A stretch of 64,000 nucleotides of DNA from Paramicrobacterium sp051513965. GTDB taxonomy: Bacteria > Actinomycetota > Actinomycetes > Actinomycetales > Microbacteriaceae. Under the pieces are notes generated by a model. The model saw nothing but the letters and a program-made list of their open reading frames with translations, made no database searches and was not told where the DNA came from. The translations under genes and the position numbers were made by a program. Positions 1-8,401 of this stretch are shown one piece after another. Positions within the stretch are counted from its first letter, which is position 1. The number at the start of each line of letters is the position of its first letter. The stretch spans positions 372,001 through 436,000 of the forward strand of contig NZ_CP195847.1 of the NCBI RefSeq assembly GCF_051513965.1. The letters run 5' to 3'.

Positions 1-2
1 TC

Positions 3-680
3 GCGACGCTCAACCTCGGCGGCATCGCGAACGTGAGCGTCGTCGAGCCCGACGGGAGCGTGAGCGGGTGGGACACCGGACCGGCGAACGGTCTTCTCGA
101 TGCGGCGATCGCGCGGGCGACCGGCGGCGCCGAGCGCTGTGATCGCGACGGTGCGCGTGCGGCGTCCGGGCGGCCGGTCCCCGAAATGCTCGACGTGCTT
201 CTGCGGCATCCCTATTTCGATCTCGAGCCGCCCAAATCGACCGGCCGCGAGACATTCGACCTCGACATGCTCGACCGCAGCCTCGCCACGAGCGGTGCGC
301 GTCCCGAGCTCGACGACCTGCTGGCAACCCTCGTGCGGCTGACGGCGCGCACCGTCGCCGACGCGCTGCGCGACCGCGGCGTGCGCACCGTGATCGTCTC
401 GGGAGGAGGAGTCCGCAATCCGACGCTGATGCGGGCGCTCGCCGAGGAGCTCAAGGGATGCCGCGTCACGACGAGCGCGGAGCGAGGCGTGGACCCGAAT
501 GGTAAGGAATCGCTGCTCTTCGCGCTCGTGGGCTACTGTGGCGCTCACGGAATACCGCTCACCCTCGACGAGCGCATCGGAGGCCGTGTTCCGGGGACGA
601 TCACCCCGGCAGGATCGACCACCGGCACCCGCGGGACGGGTCTGGGGTCCGTGCGCGTACGAGGAAGGAGCGATGCATGA
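3..680 (+). CDS. anmK: anhydro-N-acetylmuramic acid kinase, 5' end missing
   Basis: The open frame enters from the left edge, so the start is outside the window; 225 C-terminal residues are visible, against roughly 370-390 for the family. AnmK phosphorylates and hydrates 1,6-anhydro-MurNAc to MurNAc-6-phosphate in the cytoplasm during murein recycling. Visible support is the LNLGGIANVS stretch at the left edge, the DTGPANGLLDA motif a little downstream, and the VIVSGGGVRNP nucleotide-binding motif near residue 130. The stop overlaps the murQ start in an ATGA arrangement, which suggests translational coupling; MurQ consumes the AnmK product, so the pair is functionally consistent. Confidence 0.93.
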   Translation, partial: ATLNLGGIANVSVVEPDGSVSGWDTGPANGLLDAAIARATGGAERCDRDGARAASGRPVPEMLDVLLRHPYFDLEPPKSTGRETFDLDMLDRSLATSGARPELDDLLATLVRLTARTVADALRDRGVRTVIVSGGGVRNPTLMRALAEELKGCRVTTSAERGVDPNGKESLLFALVGYCGAHGIPLTLDERIGGRVPGTITPAGSTTGTRGTGLGSVRVRGRSDA

Positions 681-1612
681 CCACGACCGACGGCGACGCC
701 GTGCGCGATGAGATCAAGGGACTCGCGACGGAGCGGGTCAATGAGCGGTACAGCACACTCGATGAATGGTCGACGCTGCGGCTGGTGCAGGCGATGAACG
801 ACGAGGATGCCGGTGTGGCCCACGCCGTCGCAGAAGCTGCGGAGCCCATCGCGGAGGCCGTCGACGCGATCGCGGCGCGCATGGCCGAGGGCGGACGACT
901 GCTGTACCTCGGCGCGGGGACGCCCGGTCGGCTCGGAGTGCTTGACGCGAGCGAGATTCCGCCGACCTTCGGGCTCAGTCCCGACAGGGTCGTGGGCGTC
1001 ATCGCCGGAGGAGACACGGCGATCCGCACGGCCGTCGAAGGTGCGGAGGACGACGCGGACCTCGGCGCCCACGATGTGTCGTCGCGTGAGGTCGGTTCCC
1101 ACGACGCGGTCGTCGGCATCTCAGCATCCGGTCGCACTCCGTACGTTCTCGGCGCCCTGCGCGAGGCCGCGGACCGCGGAGCGGTCACGGTGGGCCTCTC
1201 GTGCAACAGCGACTCACCCCTCGGTGCCGCGGCCGACATCGCGATCGAGGTCGTCGTCGGGCCGGAGCTCGTGTCAGGGTCGACCCGGCTCAAGGCAGGT
1301 ACCGCGCAGAAGATGGTGCTCAACATGCTCAGCACGCTCACGATGATCCGGCGCGGCAAGACCTACGGAAACCTCATGGTGGACGTACAGATCACCAACG
1401 CGAAGCTCCGTGCGCGAGCCGAGCGCACCGTCGCCCTTGCGACGGGCTGCGAGCTCGACGAGGCCGCTCGAGCGCTGAGCGAGGCGGATGGCTCCGTGAA
1501 GCTCGCGATCCTGATGGTCCTCACGGATCTGCCCGTCGATGAGGCCCGAGCGCACCTCGACGGTGCCGACGGATTCCTGCGCAGGGCACTGGATTCTGCG
1601 CGGGAGAGCTGA
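677..1612 (+). CDS. murQ: N-acetylmuramic acid 6-phosphate etherase
   Basis: A full-length 311-residue MurQ of the SIS-domain family. It cleaves the lactyl ether of MurNAc-6-phosphate to give GlcNAc-6-phosphate and D-lactate, the step after AnmK. The signature around residues 75-95 reads YLGAGTPGRLGVLDASE followed by PPTFG, and a second sugar-phosphate motif GISASGRTPYVLGAL lies near residue 150. The ATG overlaps the anmK stop by four bases. The gene is followed after two bases by an RpiR-type regulator, so anmK-murQ-rpiR looks like one transcript. Confidence 0.95.
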   Translation: MTTTDGDAVRDEIKGLATERVNERYSTLDEWSTLRLVQAMNDEDAGVAHAVAEAAEPIAEAVDAIAARMAEGGRLLYLGAGTPGRLGVLDASEIPPTFGLSPDRVVGVIAGGDTAIRTAVEGAEDDADLGAHDVSSREVGSHDAVVGISASGRTPYVLGALREAADRGAVTVGLSCNSDSPLGAAADIAIEVVVGPELVSGSTRLKAGTAQKMVLNMLSTLTMIRRGKTYGNLMVDVQITNAKLRARAERTVALATGCELDEAARALSEADGSVKLAILMVLTDLPVDEARAHLDGADGFLRRALDSARES

Positions 1613-1614
1613 CG

Positions 1615-2517
1615 GTGGCTGAGAACGTCCTTCAGGCCCTCGCACGCGTGCTGCCGACCCTCAGCGCCGCTGAAGCTCGGGTCGCCGAGGCGGTGCTCGC
1701 CGACCCCGAGGGGACCGCACCGCTGACGATCACGCAGCTCGCGCAGCGGTGCGGCACGTCGCAGGCCACCGTCGCCCGCTTCACGCAGTCGCTCGGCTAC
1801 TCGGGGTACCGCGACTTCCGCATCGACCTGGCGACCGCGAGCAGCCGTGAGCACGTGCGCCGCGAGCGCTTCTCTGTGGCGGGCGGCCCGCTCGCCGACG
1901 ATGCCACTCTCGACGACGTGATCGCGAGCATCGGGTACCGCGAGGCGATGACGATCGAGGAGACCCTTCGGCAGATCGACCGGGAGGCCGTCGAGACCGC
2001 GGCCACCGCGCTCGCGGCATCCTCGCGCATCGACATCGTCGGCAGCGGGTCGAGCGGCATCGTCGCGACGGACATGCACCAGAAGCTGCACCGCATCGGG
2101 CTGCCTGTGAACCATTTCTCCGATCAGCACCTGGCGCTCTCGTCCGTCGCTCTGCAGTCGCCGGGAGGCGTGGCGGTGTGCATCTCTCACTCCGGTCAGA
2201 CGCGTGACGTGCTCGACGCGCTCGAGGTCGCGGGTCGCGCCGGCGGAATGACCGTCGGCATCACGGGCGACCCGGAGTCGGAGCTCGCGCGCTCCTGCGA
2301 CATTGCGCTCGTGACGCACGCGCGGGAGGACGAGTACCGCTCCGCGGCGATGTCGAGCCGCATGGCCCAGCTCGCCGTGATCGACATTCTCTTCGTGCGG
2401 GTCGTGCAGCGAAACTACGCGCGCGTCGCCGAGCCGCTGCGCCTCACCTATGATGCCGTGCAGTCACGCCGTGCACCTCATGCCCGGCGGCGCAGAGGTC
2501 ACGACGCGAGCACGTGA
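1615..2517 (+). CDS. MurR/RpiR family transcriptional regulator with SIS domain
   Basis: A 300-residue regulator starting at GTG two bases after the murQ stop. The N-terminal RpiR helix-turn-helix (residues about 1-75) includes the stretch RCGTSQATVARFTQSLGYSG. The C-terminal SIS domain contains VGSGSSGIVATDMHQKLH and CISHSGQTRDVL, which bind a phosphosugar. By position it probably senses MurNAc-6-P or GlcNAc-6-P and controls the recycling genes, as MurR does in E. coli; that ligand is inferred. Its 3' end overlaps the convergent kinase gene by 19 bases. Confidence 0.9.
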   Translation: MAENVLQALARVLPTLSAAEARVAEAVLADPEGTAPLTITQLAQRCGTSQATVARFTQSLGYSGYRDFRIDLATASSREHVRRERFSVAGGPLADDATLDDVIASIGYREAMTIEETLRQIDREAVETAATALAASSRIDIVGSGSSGIVATDMHQKLHRIGLPVNHFSDQHLALSSVALQSPGGVAVCISHSGQTRDVLDALEVAGRAGGMTVGITGDPESELARSCDIALVTHAREDEYRSAAMSSRMAQLAVIDILFVRVVQRNYARVAEPLRLTYDAVQSRRAPHARRRRGHDAST

Positions 2518-3398
2518 TCGGAGGTCATCGACGCGACTTTGTCGGCGAGCTCCAGGCCGCGGGTGAGGGTGGTCGCCATGGGGGAGTCATCGAGGATGCC
2601 GGAGAGGACCCCGCCCGCGAACGCGTCGGAGGCCCCGATCGCATCGACGATGGTGGAGGGATGCCGCTCGAGCGTCGTGACCGCGGACCCGTCGAACGCG
2701 GTGACGGCGTCGTCGCTCGAGACGATCAGCCGCCGCGGTTCGGGGAACAGCTGACGAAGAGCCTCGGGCTCGCCAGTGCCGAACGCGGCAGAGGCATCCT
2801 CGACGGTCATGAAGACGATGTCACTCGTGCTCACGAGTGCGCCGAGTACCTCGGTCGCCTCGTCTTCGCGCGAACCCCACAGCACTGCACGCCAGCTCAC
2901 GTCGAAGCTGAGCAGCGCGTGCCTGCGTTCGTCGGCGACGAGCGTGAGGGCGTCACGCGCCTGTGGCGAGAGCGCGACGGTGATGCCGGTCGTGTGGATG
3001 ATGCGCGTCTGTTCGAGCAGTGCGCGCACGGCGGGGCGACGCGTGTGCGCGGGCGAGAGACGGCTGCCCGCGGATGCCGCGCGGAAGTAATGCATGCGGC
3101 TCGAGGACTCAGCCGTGGCGAGCTCTTTCACGTAGAGGCCGGTGGCGTGATGCGGGTCGACCATGATGCCGCTCGTGTCGATTCCGAGGGAGCGGACGGT
3201 GTCCGTCGCGTAGCGGCCGAACCCGTCGTCGCCGACGACGGAGACGAGCGCCGTGGAGGCGCCGTGCGAGGCGAGCGCGGCCGCGGTGTTGAACTCGGTT
3301 CCGCCGAGCGAGCGCGCGAACGATTCCGTGTGTTCGAGCGGTTCGGGCGCCCCCTGCGTCAGAACGATGAGAAGCTCCCCCAGGCACGTCACATCCAC
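2499..3398 (-). CDS. PfkB family sugar kinase (KDG-kinase-like)
   Basis: A 299-residue ribokinase-fold kinase. I place the start at the GTG at 3398 because a strong AGGAGG lies just upstream and family homology begins there; the open frame extends 24 codons further without a ribosome site. The N-terminal GELLIVLTQG and SLGGTEFNTAAALA segments match 2-keto-3-deoxygluconate or related sugar kinases. The C-terminal catalytic motif reads DAIGASDAFAGG, with serine in place of the usual second glycine of GAGDAF; the catalytic Asp is kept. It is divergent from the GH20 gene across an 84-base gap carrying a 17-base palindrome. The substrate is uncertain; an amino-sugar derived acid would fit. Confidence 0.82.
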   Translation of the reverse strand: MDVTCLGELLIVLTQGAPEPLEHTESFARSLGGTEFNTAAALASHGASTALVSVVGDDGFGRYATDTVRSLGIDTSGIMVDPHHATGLYVKELATAESSSRMHYFRAASAGSRLSPAHTRRPAVRALLEQTRIIHTTGITVALSPQARDALTLVADERRHALLSFDVSWRAVLWGSREDEATEVLGALVSTSDIVFMTVEDASAAFGTGEPEALRQLFPEPRRLIVSSDDAVTAFDGSAVTTLERHPSTIVDAIGASDAFAGGVLSGILDDSPMATTLTRGLELADKVASMTSDHVLAS

Positions 3399-3452
3399 AT
3401 TGACACCTCCTCCGGAGGAGACTACGGTGTTTGAGCGTACCGTGCAATCTAG

Positions 3453-3469
3453 TGTGCATTTAATGCACA
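3453..3469. promoter_or_regulatory. 17-base perfect palindrome between divergent kinase and hexosaminidase
   Basis: TGTGCATTTAATGCACA is a perfect inverted repeat around a central T. It lies 13 bases before the GTG of the GH20 gene and 54 bases before the kinase start, so one bound dimer could control both promoters. The likely regulator (the RpiR protein, or one encoded elsewhere) is inference. Confidence 0.7.
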
Positions 3470-3482
3470 AGTAGGGTGGAAG

Positions 3483-5171
3483 GTGTCCTCCGAGTTCTCC
3501 CTCATTCCCGCACCCCGCTCAGTGACGACGAGTTCGGGTGAGTTCACGCTCACGTCTGACACGACAATCGTCGTCGACGATGCCCTGGCGGATGCCGCTG
3601 CGGAGCTGCAGCGTCTCGTGCGACCCGCGACCGGCTTCGCACTCGACCGCGCGCCATCCGCCGACGGCGACGCTGCGGCCCAGAACGTCATCGTCATCGA
3701 TGAGGATGCCGCCCTCGACGACGAGGCCTACGCCGTGAGCGTTGCGCCGGAGCGCATCGTGATCCGCGGTGGATCGCGCGCCGGCATCCGCTGGGGGATT
3801 CACACGCTTCGTCAGCTGCTGCCGCCCGCCATCAACCGTTCCGCCCGCGTGACAGGCGTGGCCTGGAGCATCCCGTGCTGCGAGATCTCGGACGCTCCGC
3901 GCTTTCCGTGGCGCGGGCTCATGCTCGATGTCGCCCGGCACTTCCTCCCCGTGCACAACGTGCTGCGCATCATCGACCTGATCGCGGCACACAAGCTCAA
4001 CACCCTGCACCTGCACCTCACCGACGACCAGGGCTGGCGTCTGCAGATCGACGCGTTTCCCAAGCTCACCACGCGCGGCGGATGGCGCAGTGAGAGCCAG
4101 GTCGGTGCGGGTCCTGCGGCGACGACGAACGGCCGGCCGCACGGCGGGTACTACTCGAAGGACGACGCGCGCGAGATCGTCGCGTACGCCGCCGAGCGGG
4201 GCGTGACCGTCGTGCCCGAAATCGAGATGCCCGGGCACGTGCAGGCGGCGCTCGCCGCCTACCCGGAGTGGGGCATCGGCGAGGCCCCGGACGAGCCCTG
4301 GTCAGGGTGGGGCGTCAACACCCGCCTGCTCAACCTCGAGGAGTCGACCGTGGATGCCTTCCGGAGCATCCTCGACGAGGTGATCGAGCTGTTCCCGTCG
4401 CCGTACATCGGCATCGGCGGAGACGAGGCGCGCAAGGACGAATGGGCGGTCGACGACCGTACGCAGCAGCTCATGCGCGAGCGCGGGCTCGCAGACGAAG
4501 AGGCTGCGCAGAGCTGGTTCATCGCTCAGATCGACGCGCACCTGGCCGCACGCGGGCGCCGCGCCTTCGGATGGGACGAGATTCTCGAGGGAGGTCTCGC
4601 GCCCGGTGCGACCGTGGCCTCATGGCGCGGACGCACCGGCGCCATCATCGCGGCGCGCTCTGGGCACGACGTCGTGCTGTGCCCCGACGACGAGGTGTAC
4701 CTCGACTACCGCCAGTCCGATTCGCCCGACGAACCGGTTCAGGTGGGCTTCCCGCTCGGCGTCGACGATGTGTACGCGTTCGACCCGCTCCCGCCCGAGC
4801 TCACCGACGACGAGGCGCGGCACGTGCTCGGCGGCCAGGCGAACCTGTGGAGCGAGCACCTCGACTCGCCGCGGACCGTCGACTACATGCTCTTCCCGCG
4901 GCTCTGCGCGCTCGCCGAGGCTGTCTGGTCAGAGACGAAGGACCTCGAGGGCTTCCGCTCGCGGCTGGGTGGGCACCTGGATCGTCTGGATGCCGCGGGC
5001 GTCGAGTACCGGCATCCTGACGGCCCACGGCCGTGGCACTCGCGACCGGATGCTGCGCACAAGCCGATCACTCGCGAGGAGCGCCTCGCGATTCAGCGCG
5101 CGCTCGTCGAGAACATCCGCGGCGCACTCGACGTCACTCTTGAGGGCGAGCCGTCGAACCCCGCACAATGA
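3483..5171 (+). CDS. beta-N-acetylhexosaminidase, GH20
   Basis: A 562-residue glycoside hydrolase family 20 enzyme removing terminal beta-GlcNAc/GalNAc. An N-terminal GH20b domain (about residues 5-130) precedes the barrel, which begins near FPWRGLMLDVARHF. The diagnostic acid/substrate-assist pair is in YIGIGGDEARKDEW near residue 310. LHLHLTDDQGWRLQ and VVPEIEMPGHVQAALA are further barrel motifs. No signal peptide is seen, suggesting cytoplasmic action on imported chito- or muropeptide sugars. The GTG start at 3483 follows a GGTGGAAG ribosome site. The 3' end overlaps the convergent LacI gene by 38 bases. Confidence 0.94.
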   Translation: MSSEFSLIPAPRSVTTSSGEFTLTSDTTIVVDDALADAAAELQRLVRPATGFALDRAPSADGDAAAQNVIVIDEDAALDDEAYAVSVAPERIVIRGGSRAGIRWGIHTLRQLLPPAINRSARVTGVAWSIPCCEISDAPRFPWRGLMLDVARHFLPVHNVLRIIDLIAAHKLNTLHLHLTDDQGWRLQIDAFPKLTTRGGWRSESQVGAGPAATTNGRPHGGYYSKDDAREIVAYAAERGVTVVPEIEMPGHVQAALAAYPEWGIGEAPDEPWSGWGVNTRLLNLEESTVDAFRSILDEVIELFPSPYIGIGGDEARKDEWAVDDRTQQLMRERGLADEEAAQSWFIAQIDAHLAARGRRAFGWDEILEGGLAPGATVASWRGRTGAIIAARSGHDVVLCPDDEVYLDYRQSDSPDEPVQVGFPLGVDDVYAFDPLPPELTDDEARHVLGGQANLWSEHLDSPRTVDYMLFPRLCALAEAVWSETKDLEGFRSRLGGHLDRLDAAGVEYRHPDGPRPWHSRPDAAHKPITREERLAIQRALVENIRGALDVTLEGEPSNPAQ

Positions 5172-6144
5172 GCTCGTAAGGCAGCGACAGGTCGTCGGGC
5201 GGTGACGTCTTCTCGCCGAGCTCAGCGAGCAGCAGCTCGACCGCGGCGCGGCCCTGTCGGCGGGGGAACTGCGCGATCGTCGTCAGGTCGAAGAACGGCG
5301 CCTGCTGGTTGTCGTCGACCCCGATGATGGAGACATCGCGCGGGACCGACAGGCCGAGGTCTCGTGCCGCGAGGATCGCGCCGATCGCCATCTCGTCGGA
5401 GGCCGCGAAGATTCCGGTCGGGCGTCCGGTCGGAGAGCCGAGCAGCTGCTTGGCGGAGTCGTAGCCTCCGCGCATCGTGAAGTCCGCCGGGCGCACGAGC
5501 CTCGCATCGAGAGGCAGCCCTGCTTCCGTGAGGGCGGCCTCGTAGCCGCGACGGCGGTTCGATGGCAGGTGAAAGTCCACGTCGAACTCGCTGCCGCCTC
5601 CGATGTGCGCGATGCGCTCGTGTCCGAGGCCGATCAGGTGTGAGGTCGCGAGCTTTGCCAGCTCGACGTCGTCGAGCGCCAGGGTCGGCACGCCCGGAAT
5701 CGGTCCACCGATGCCGACGAGCGGTTTGCCGAGGTCATGGAGGGAGCGCACCTCATCGGGGGTGAGCTCGAGGTTGATCGCGATCACGGCATCCACTCGC
5801 TTGCGCAGCAGAAAGTGCGTGAACACGCTGCGCCGGTCGTCGGCGTCCCCGGTGAGATTGTAGAGCGTCGTGTCGTAGCCGAGCTGCAAGAGCGCCCGCT
5901 CGGCGCCCTCGACGACGGAGGAGAAGTACCAGTGGCTCAGCAGCGGCACGACCACGCCGACGTTGCGGGTGCGGCCCGAGGCCAGACCGGATGCCGTCGA
6001 CGACACGACGTAGCCGAGCTCGGCCGCGGCATCCTGAACCTTCGCTCGGGTGGCATCGGAGACGTACCCTCGCCCGCTCAGCGCCCGCGACACGGTTGCG
6101 GTCGACACGCCCGCCCGGGCGGCGACGTCGTCGATCCCTGCCAT
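5134..6144 (-). CDS. LacI family transcriptional regulator
   Basis: A 336-residue LacI/GalR repressor. The start at 6144 gives the canonical N-terminus MAGIDDVAARAGVSTATVSR, whose helix-turn-helix and hinge helix occupy about residues 1-55; upstream in-frame codons are not family-like. The periplasmic-binding-protein-like sensor domain includes VGVVVPLLSHWYFSSVVEGA and the DNQQAPFFDLTTIAQ segment near the C-terminus. It is divergent from a PfkB kinase 56 bases away, which is a probable target. The effector sugar cannot be told from sequence. Confidence 0.9.
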   Translation of the reverse strand: MAGIDDVAARAGVSTATVSRALSGRGYVSDATRAKVQDAAAELGYVVSSTASGLASGRTRNVGVVVPLLSHWYFSSVVEGAERALLQLGYDTTLYNLTGDADDRRSVFTHFLLRKRVDAVIAINLELTPDEVRSLHDLGKPLVGIGGPIPGVPTLALDDVELAKLATSHLIGLGHERIAHIGGGSEFDVDFHLPSNRRRGYEAALTEAGLPLDARLVRPADFTMRGGYDSAKQLLGSPTGRPTGIFAASDEMAIGAILAARDLGLSVPRDVSIIGVDDNQQAPFFDLTTIAQFPRRQGRAAVELLLAELGEKTSPPDDLSLPYELIVRGSTARPQE

Positions 6145-6187
6145 CGCGCTCCTCGTCGTGTAGAACCACCAGCATACTGACCCCGTG

Positions 6188-6193
6188 TACATT
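6188..6193 (+). promoter_or_regulatory. -10 box of probable leaderless promoter
   Basis: TACATT lies seven bases before the ATG at 6201 and no ribosome site is present, consistent with transcription starting at or next to the start codon. Confidence 0.45.
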
Positions 6194-6200
6194 GACCGAT

Positions 6201-7079
6201 ATGCAGACTGTGCCCCTCGCCGTGATCGGAGACGCCCTCATCGACGAGTTGCGCGATGCCTCGGGCACGCGCGAGTTCGTCGGGGGAGCGGCCCTCAACG
6301 TCGCCGTCGGTCTGGCGCGACTGAAGGTGCCGACCGCCCTCATCGCGATGGTGGGTGAGGATGTCGATGGCGAACGCATCCGCGTACTCCTCGACGAACA
6401 CGGTGTCGAGCTGATCCCCACGCGCGGACCCTACGGAACCGCTCGGGCGATCAGCGACCGGCTCGACGGCGAGCCGACGTACATCTTCAGTGAGGCCGCG
6501 CAGCGACGTCGCATCGAGTTCGATGAGCGGGCGCGCGAAGTGATCGCGGCAGCGCCGTTCACGGTGGTGAGTTGCTTTCCGTTCGATGACCCGGCGCAGG
6601 TCGACGCGCTCGCGGCATCCGTTCCCGCAGACTCGCGACGCCTCATCGTCGACCCGAACCCGCGCGAGGGGATGCTTCACTCTCGTGAGCGGTTCGTCGC
6701 CGGTTTCGAGCGCATCGCGAGACTCAGCCGTGTCGTGAAGGTCGGCGATGACGACGCCCGGCTGCTCTACGGCACCGACCTCGAGGAGCTCGTCGAGCGA
6801 CTGACCCACTTCGTTCCCCACGTCGTCGCGACGGCCGGTCGAGATGGCGCCGTCGTGCACTCCGCCGGCGAGCGGGTGCAGCGTCCGATCGCTGAGCTTC
6901 CCGGGGCGATCATCGACACGATGGGAGCGGGGGATGCCGTGCTCGCCGCGATCACGGCACACATCGCCTCCGCTGGCGAACCCACCGACGCGACCGCGTG
7001 GGGCAGGGCGCTCGAGAGAGCGATGACGATCGCCGCCGCCACCTGCCGATCAGAGGGTGCGCTGCTCCGCGAGCCCTGA
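6201..7079 (+). CDS. PfkB family carbohydrate kinase (fructokinase-like)
   Basis: A 292-residue ribokinase-family kinase phosphorylating a sugar or nucleoside with ATP. Family marks are VIGDALIDEL at residues 8-17, the FVGGAALNVAVGLARL substrate motif at about 28-43, and the C-terminal anion-hole/catalytic motif DTMGAGDAVLAA near residue 240. The ATG at 6201 follows a TACATT -10 box by seven bases, so it is probably translated from a leaderless message. It is divergent from the LacI regulator, which probably controls it. The substrate is unassigned. Confidence 0.85.
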   Translation: MQTVPLAVIGDALIDELRDASGTREFVGGAALNVAVGLARLKVPTALIAMVGEDVDGERIRVLLDEHGVELIPTRGPYGTARAISDRLDGEPTYIFSEAAQRRRIEFDERAREVIAAAPFTVVSCFPFDDPAQVDALAASVPADSRRLIVDPNPREGMLHSRERFVAGFERIARLSRVVKVGDDDARLLYGTDLEELVERLTHFVPHVVATAGRDGAVVHSAGERVQRPIAELPGAIIDTMGAGDAVLAAITAHIASAGEPTDATAWGRALERAMTIAAATCRSEGALLREP

Positions 7080-7179
7080 ACCGCCCGACTCGGGTCTCGA
7101 TTTCGTCCCTGGGGTGTGAAAGGCTAATATTTCTCTGGCGCCTTCGGTTGGCTGCGCAAGTTTGGCCGAGCGTGCCCCT

Positions 7180-7261
7180 GGCGAGTTACCCAAGCGGCCA
7201 AAGGGATCTGACTGTAAATCAGCTGGCATAGCCTTCGGGGGTTCGAATCCCTCACTCGCCA
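7180..7261 (+). tRNA. tRNA-Tyr (GTA)
   Basis: An 82-base class II tRNA. The acceptor arms GGCGAGT and ACTCGCC pair, the anticodon loop CTGTAAA carries GTA, a long variable arm follows, and the T arm GGGGGTTCGAATCCC is intact. No CCA is encoded beyond the discriminator A. Confidence 0.95.
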
Positions 7262-7262
7262 C

Positions 7263-7288
7263 AAAAGCCCCGTCTGACCGGGGCTTTT
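7263..7288 (+). terminator. rho-independent terminator after tRNA-Tyr
   Basis: AAAAGCCCCG and CGGGGCTTTT form a 10-base-pair stem with a six-base loop immediately after the tRNA; the second arm supplies the T run. Confidence 0.85.
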
Positions 7289-7300
7289 GTTCTGTCGGCG

Positions 7301-7795
7301 CTACTCGACCTTCGGAATCTCCGCGGAGAGCGGCGTCGCGATGTCCTCGAGGGACTGCCGCTCGGCCTTGACGCCGAGGAACAGTTCGACGAGCCCGGCG
7401 AGGATCATCAAGCCCGCGCCGATGTGATAGCCGACCGCCACGGCCCGGATGCCGTCGCCGATGAACGTTCCCGCGATCATGGGTTTGCGGCCCACCGAGT
7501 CGAAGACGTGGCCCAGGAGGATCGGGCCGAGGACGTTGCCGATCGCGATGGCTTTGCTCTCCGGCACTGGTTCGAGCTCGCGCTCTGAGTCGTCTTCCAC
7601 CGTGGCTTCGATATCTGCAACGAGCTCTTCGGCTTCACGATCGCGGCAGTGTATGAACAGCCACCGCGGAGACTCGGGAACGTTGCGGCGGACGAGCAGA
7701 ATCACGAGGTCGACGACGCCGGTGAGATAGCTGAAGAGAAGCGCGCCCGAACAAGCCCCGGCCACGTAGATTCCGGCCGCCGCTCCGATCTCGCC
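7301..7795 (-). pseudogene. MFS sugar transporter remnant with internal deletions
   Basis: The frame is open but encodes only fragments of a 12-helix major facilitator transporter of normally 450-490 residues. Recognisable pieces in family order are EIGAAAGIYVAG (a transmembrane helix), the central-loop motif RNVPESPRWLFIH, then GPILLGHVFDSVGRKPMIAG (a late MFS signature) and the C-terminal LFLGVKAERQSLEDIATPLS. The N-terminal helices and most of the second half are missing, and the joins fall mid-family, so I read it as a gene with at least two in-frame deletions. Above 7795 the frame loses similarity and runs into the promoter of the divergent DUF7882 gene. It is unlikely to transport. Confidence 0.75.
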
Positions 7796-7826
7796 CGCGT
7801 CCACGGAGCGGAACGGAAGATTGCCA

Positions 7827-7855
7827 TTGACAGAGCGCTTCTGCAGGGCAAATAT
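7827..7855 (+). promoter_or_regulatory. sigma-70-type promoter for the DUF7882 gene
   Basis: TTGACA at 7827-7832, a 17-base spacer and AAATAT at 7850-7855. The predicted transcription start coincides with the ATG at 7863, so the message is probably leaderless. Confidence 0.6.
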
Positions 7856-7862
7856 TCTGACC

Positions 7863-8219
7863 ATGGGAGTCCTCGTCTACGGCAGCTCGAGTGAATACGA
7901 GTTCGACGACCGAACGCTCGCTCACCTCAAGATCGCCATCGCCGCGAAGCTGCGCCATCAGGAGAGCTTTCTCGTGAGTTGGTCGATCGATCCGCACATG
8001 GGCTCGGGCCGCGTCTCGCTCTGGGTCTCGCCGGCGATTCCGCTGCAGTTCCGCTTCGCGGGAAGCAGGTCGCCGACACTCAACAAGACATGGATCGACG
8101 TCATGTCTCAGCTCTCGCACTCCGCTCGCGGTCTGATCGTCGTGACGGAGAACGAGGCGGAAGCCGTTGCGAAGGGCGAAGCCCACATTCCTGGAGTCGA
8201 AGCCGCGCACCAGGACTGA
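7863..8219 (+). CDS. DUF7882-type small protein
   Basis: A 118-residue soluble protein beginning MGVLVYGSSSEYEFDDRTLA. This opening, the HLKIAIAAKLRHQESFLVSW segment and the later PLQFRFAGSRSPTLNKTW stretch match a small family widespread in Microbacteriaceae (DUF7882), often mislabelled as ATP-dependent DNA ligase. I see no nucleotidyltransferase KxDG motif, so ligase activity is not supported. The ATG at 7863 is chosen over an upstream codon because it sits at the expected transcription start of a good promoter. The function is unknown. Confidence 0.75.
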   Translation: MGVLVYGSSSEYEFDDRTLAHLKIAIAAKLRHQESFLVSWSIDPHMGSGRVSLWVSPAIPLQFRFAGSRSPTLNKTWIDVMSQLSHSARGLIVVTENEAEAVAKGEAHIPGVEAAHQD

Positions 8220-8401
8220 CGTGCAGTCGAATCAGGACTGCGGAGGTGGTGGGAACGGGCCGTCGCGAAGAAGTCCGGACAGATGTCCCGTGTTCGAGGT
8301 CGCTGTGCACAGCGCGGTCATCGTGGCTTCGGGAGACTCGTCAATCCCCTTGCGAACGGCGGCACAGTGCCTAGCGTGGCTGGCAGGGGAGGAGGAGACT
8401 C

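Noticed and set aside
7863..8219. ATP-dependent DNA ligase label for the small protein
   Set aside because: At 118 residues it has no ligase KxDG motif; the label is a common misannotation of this family.
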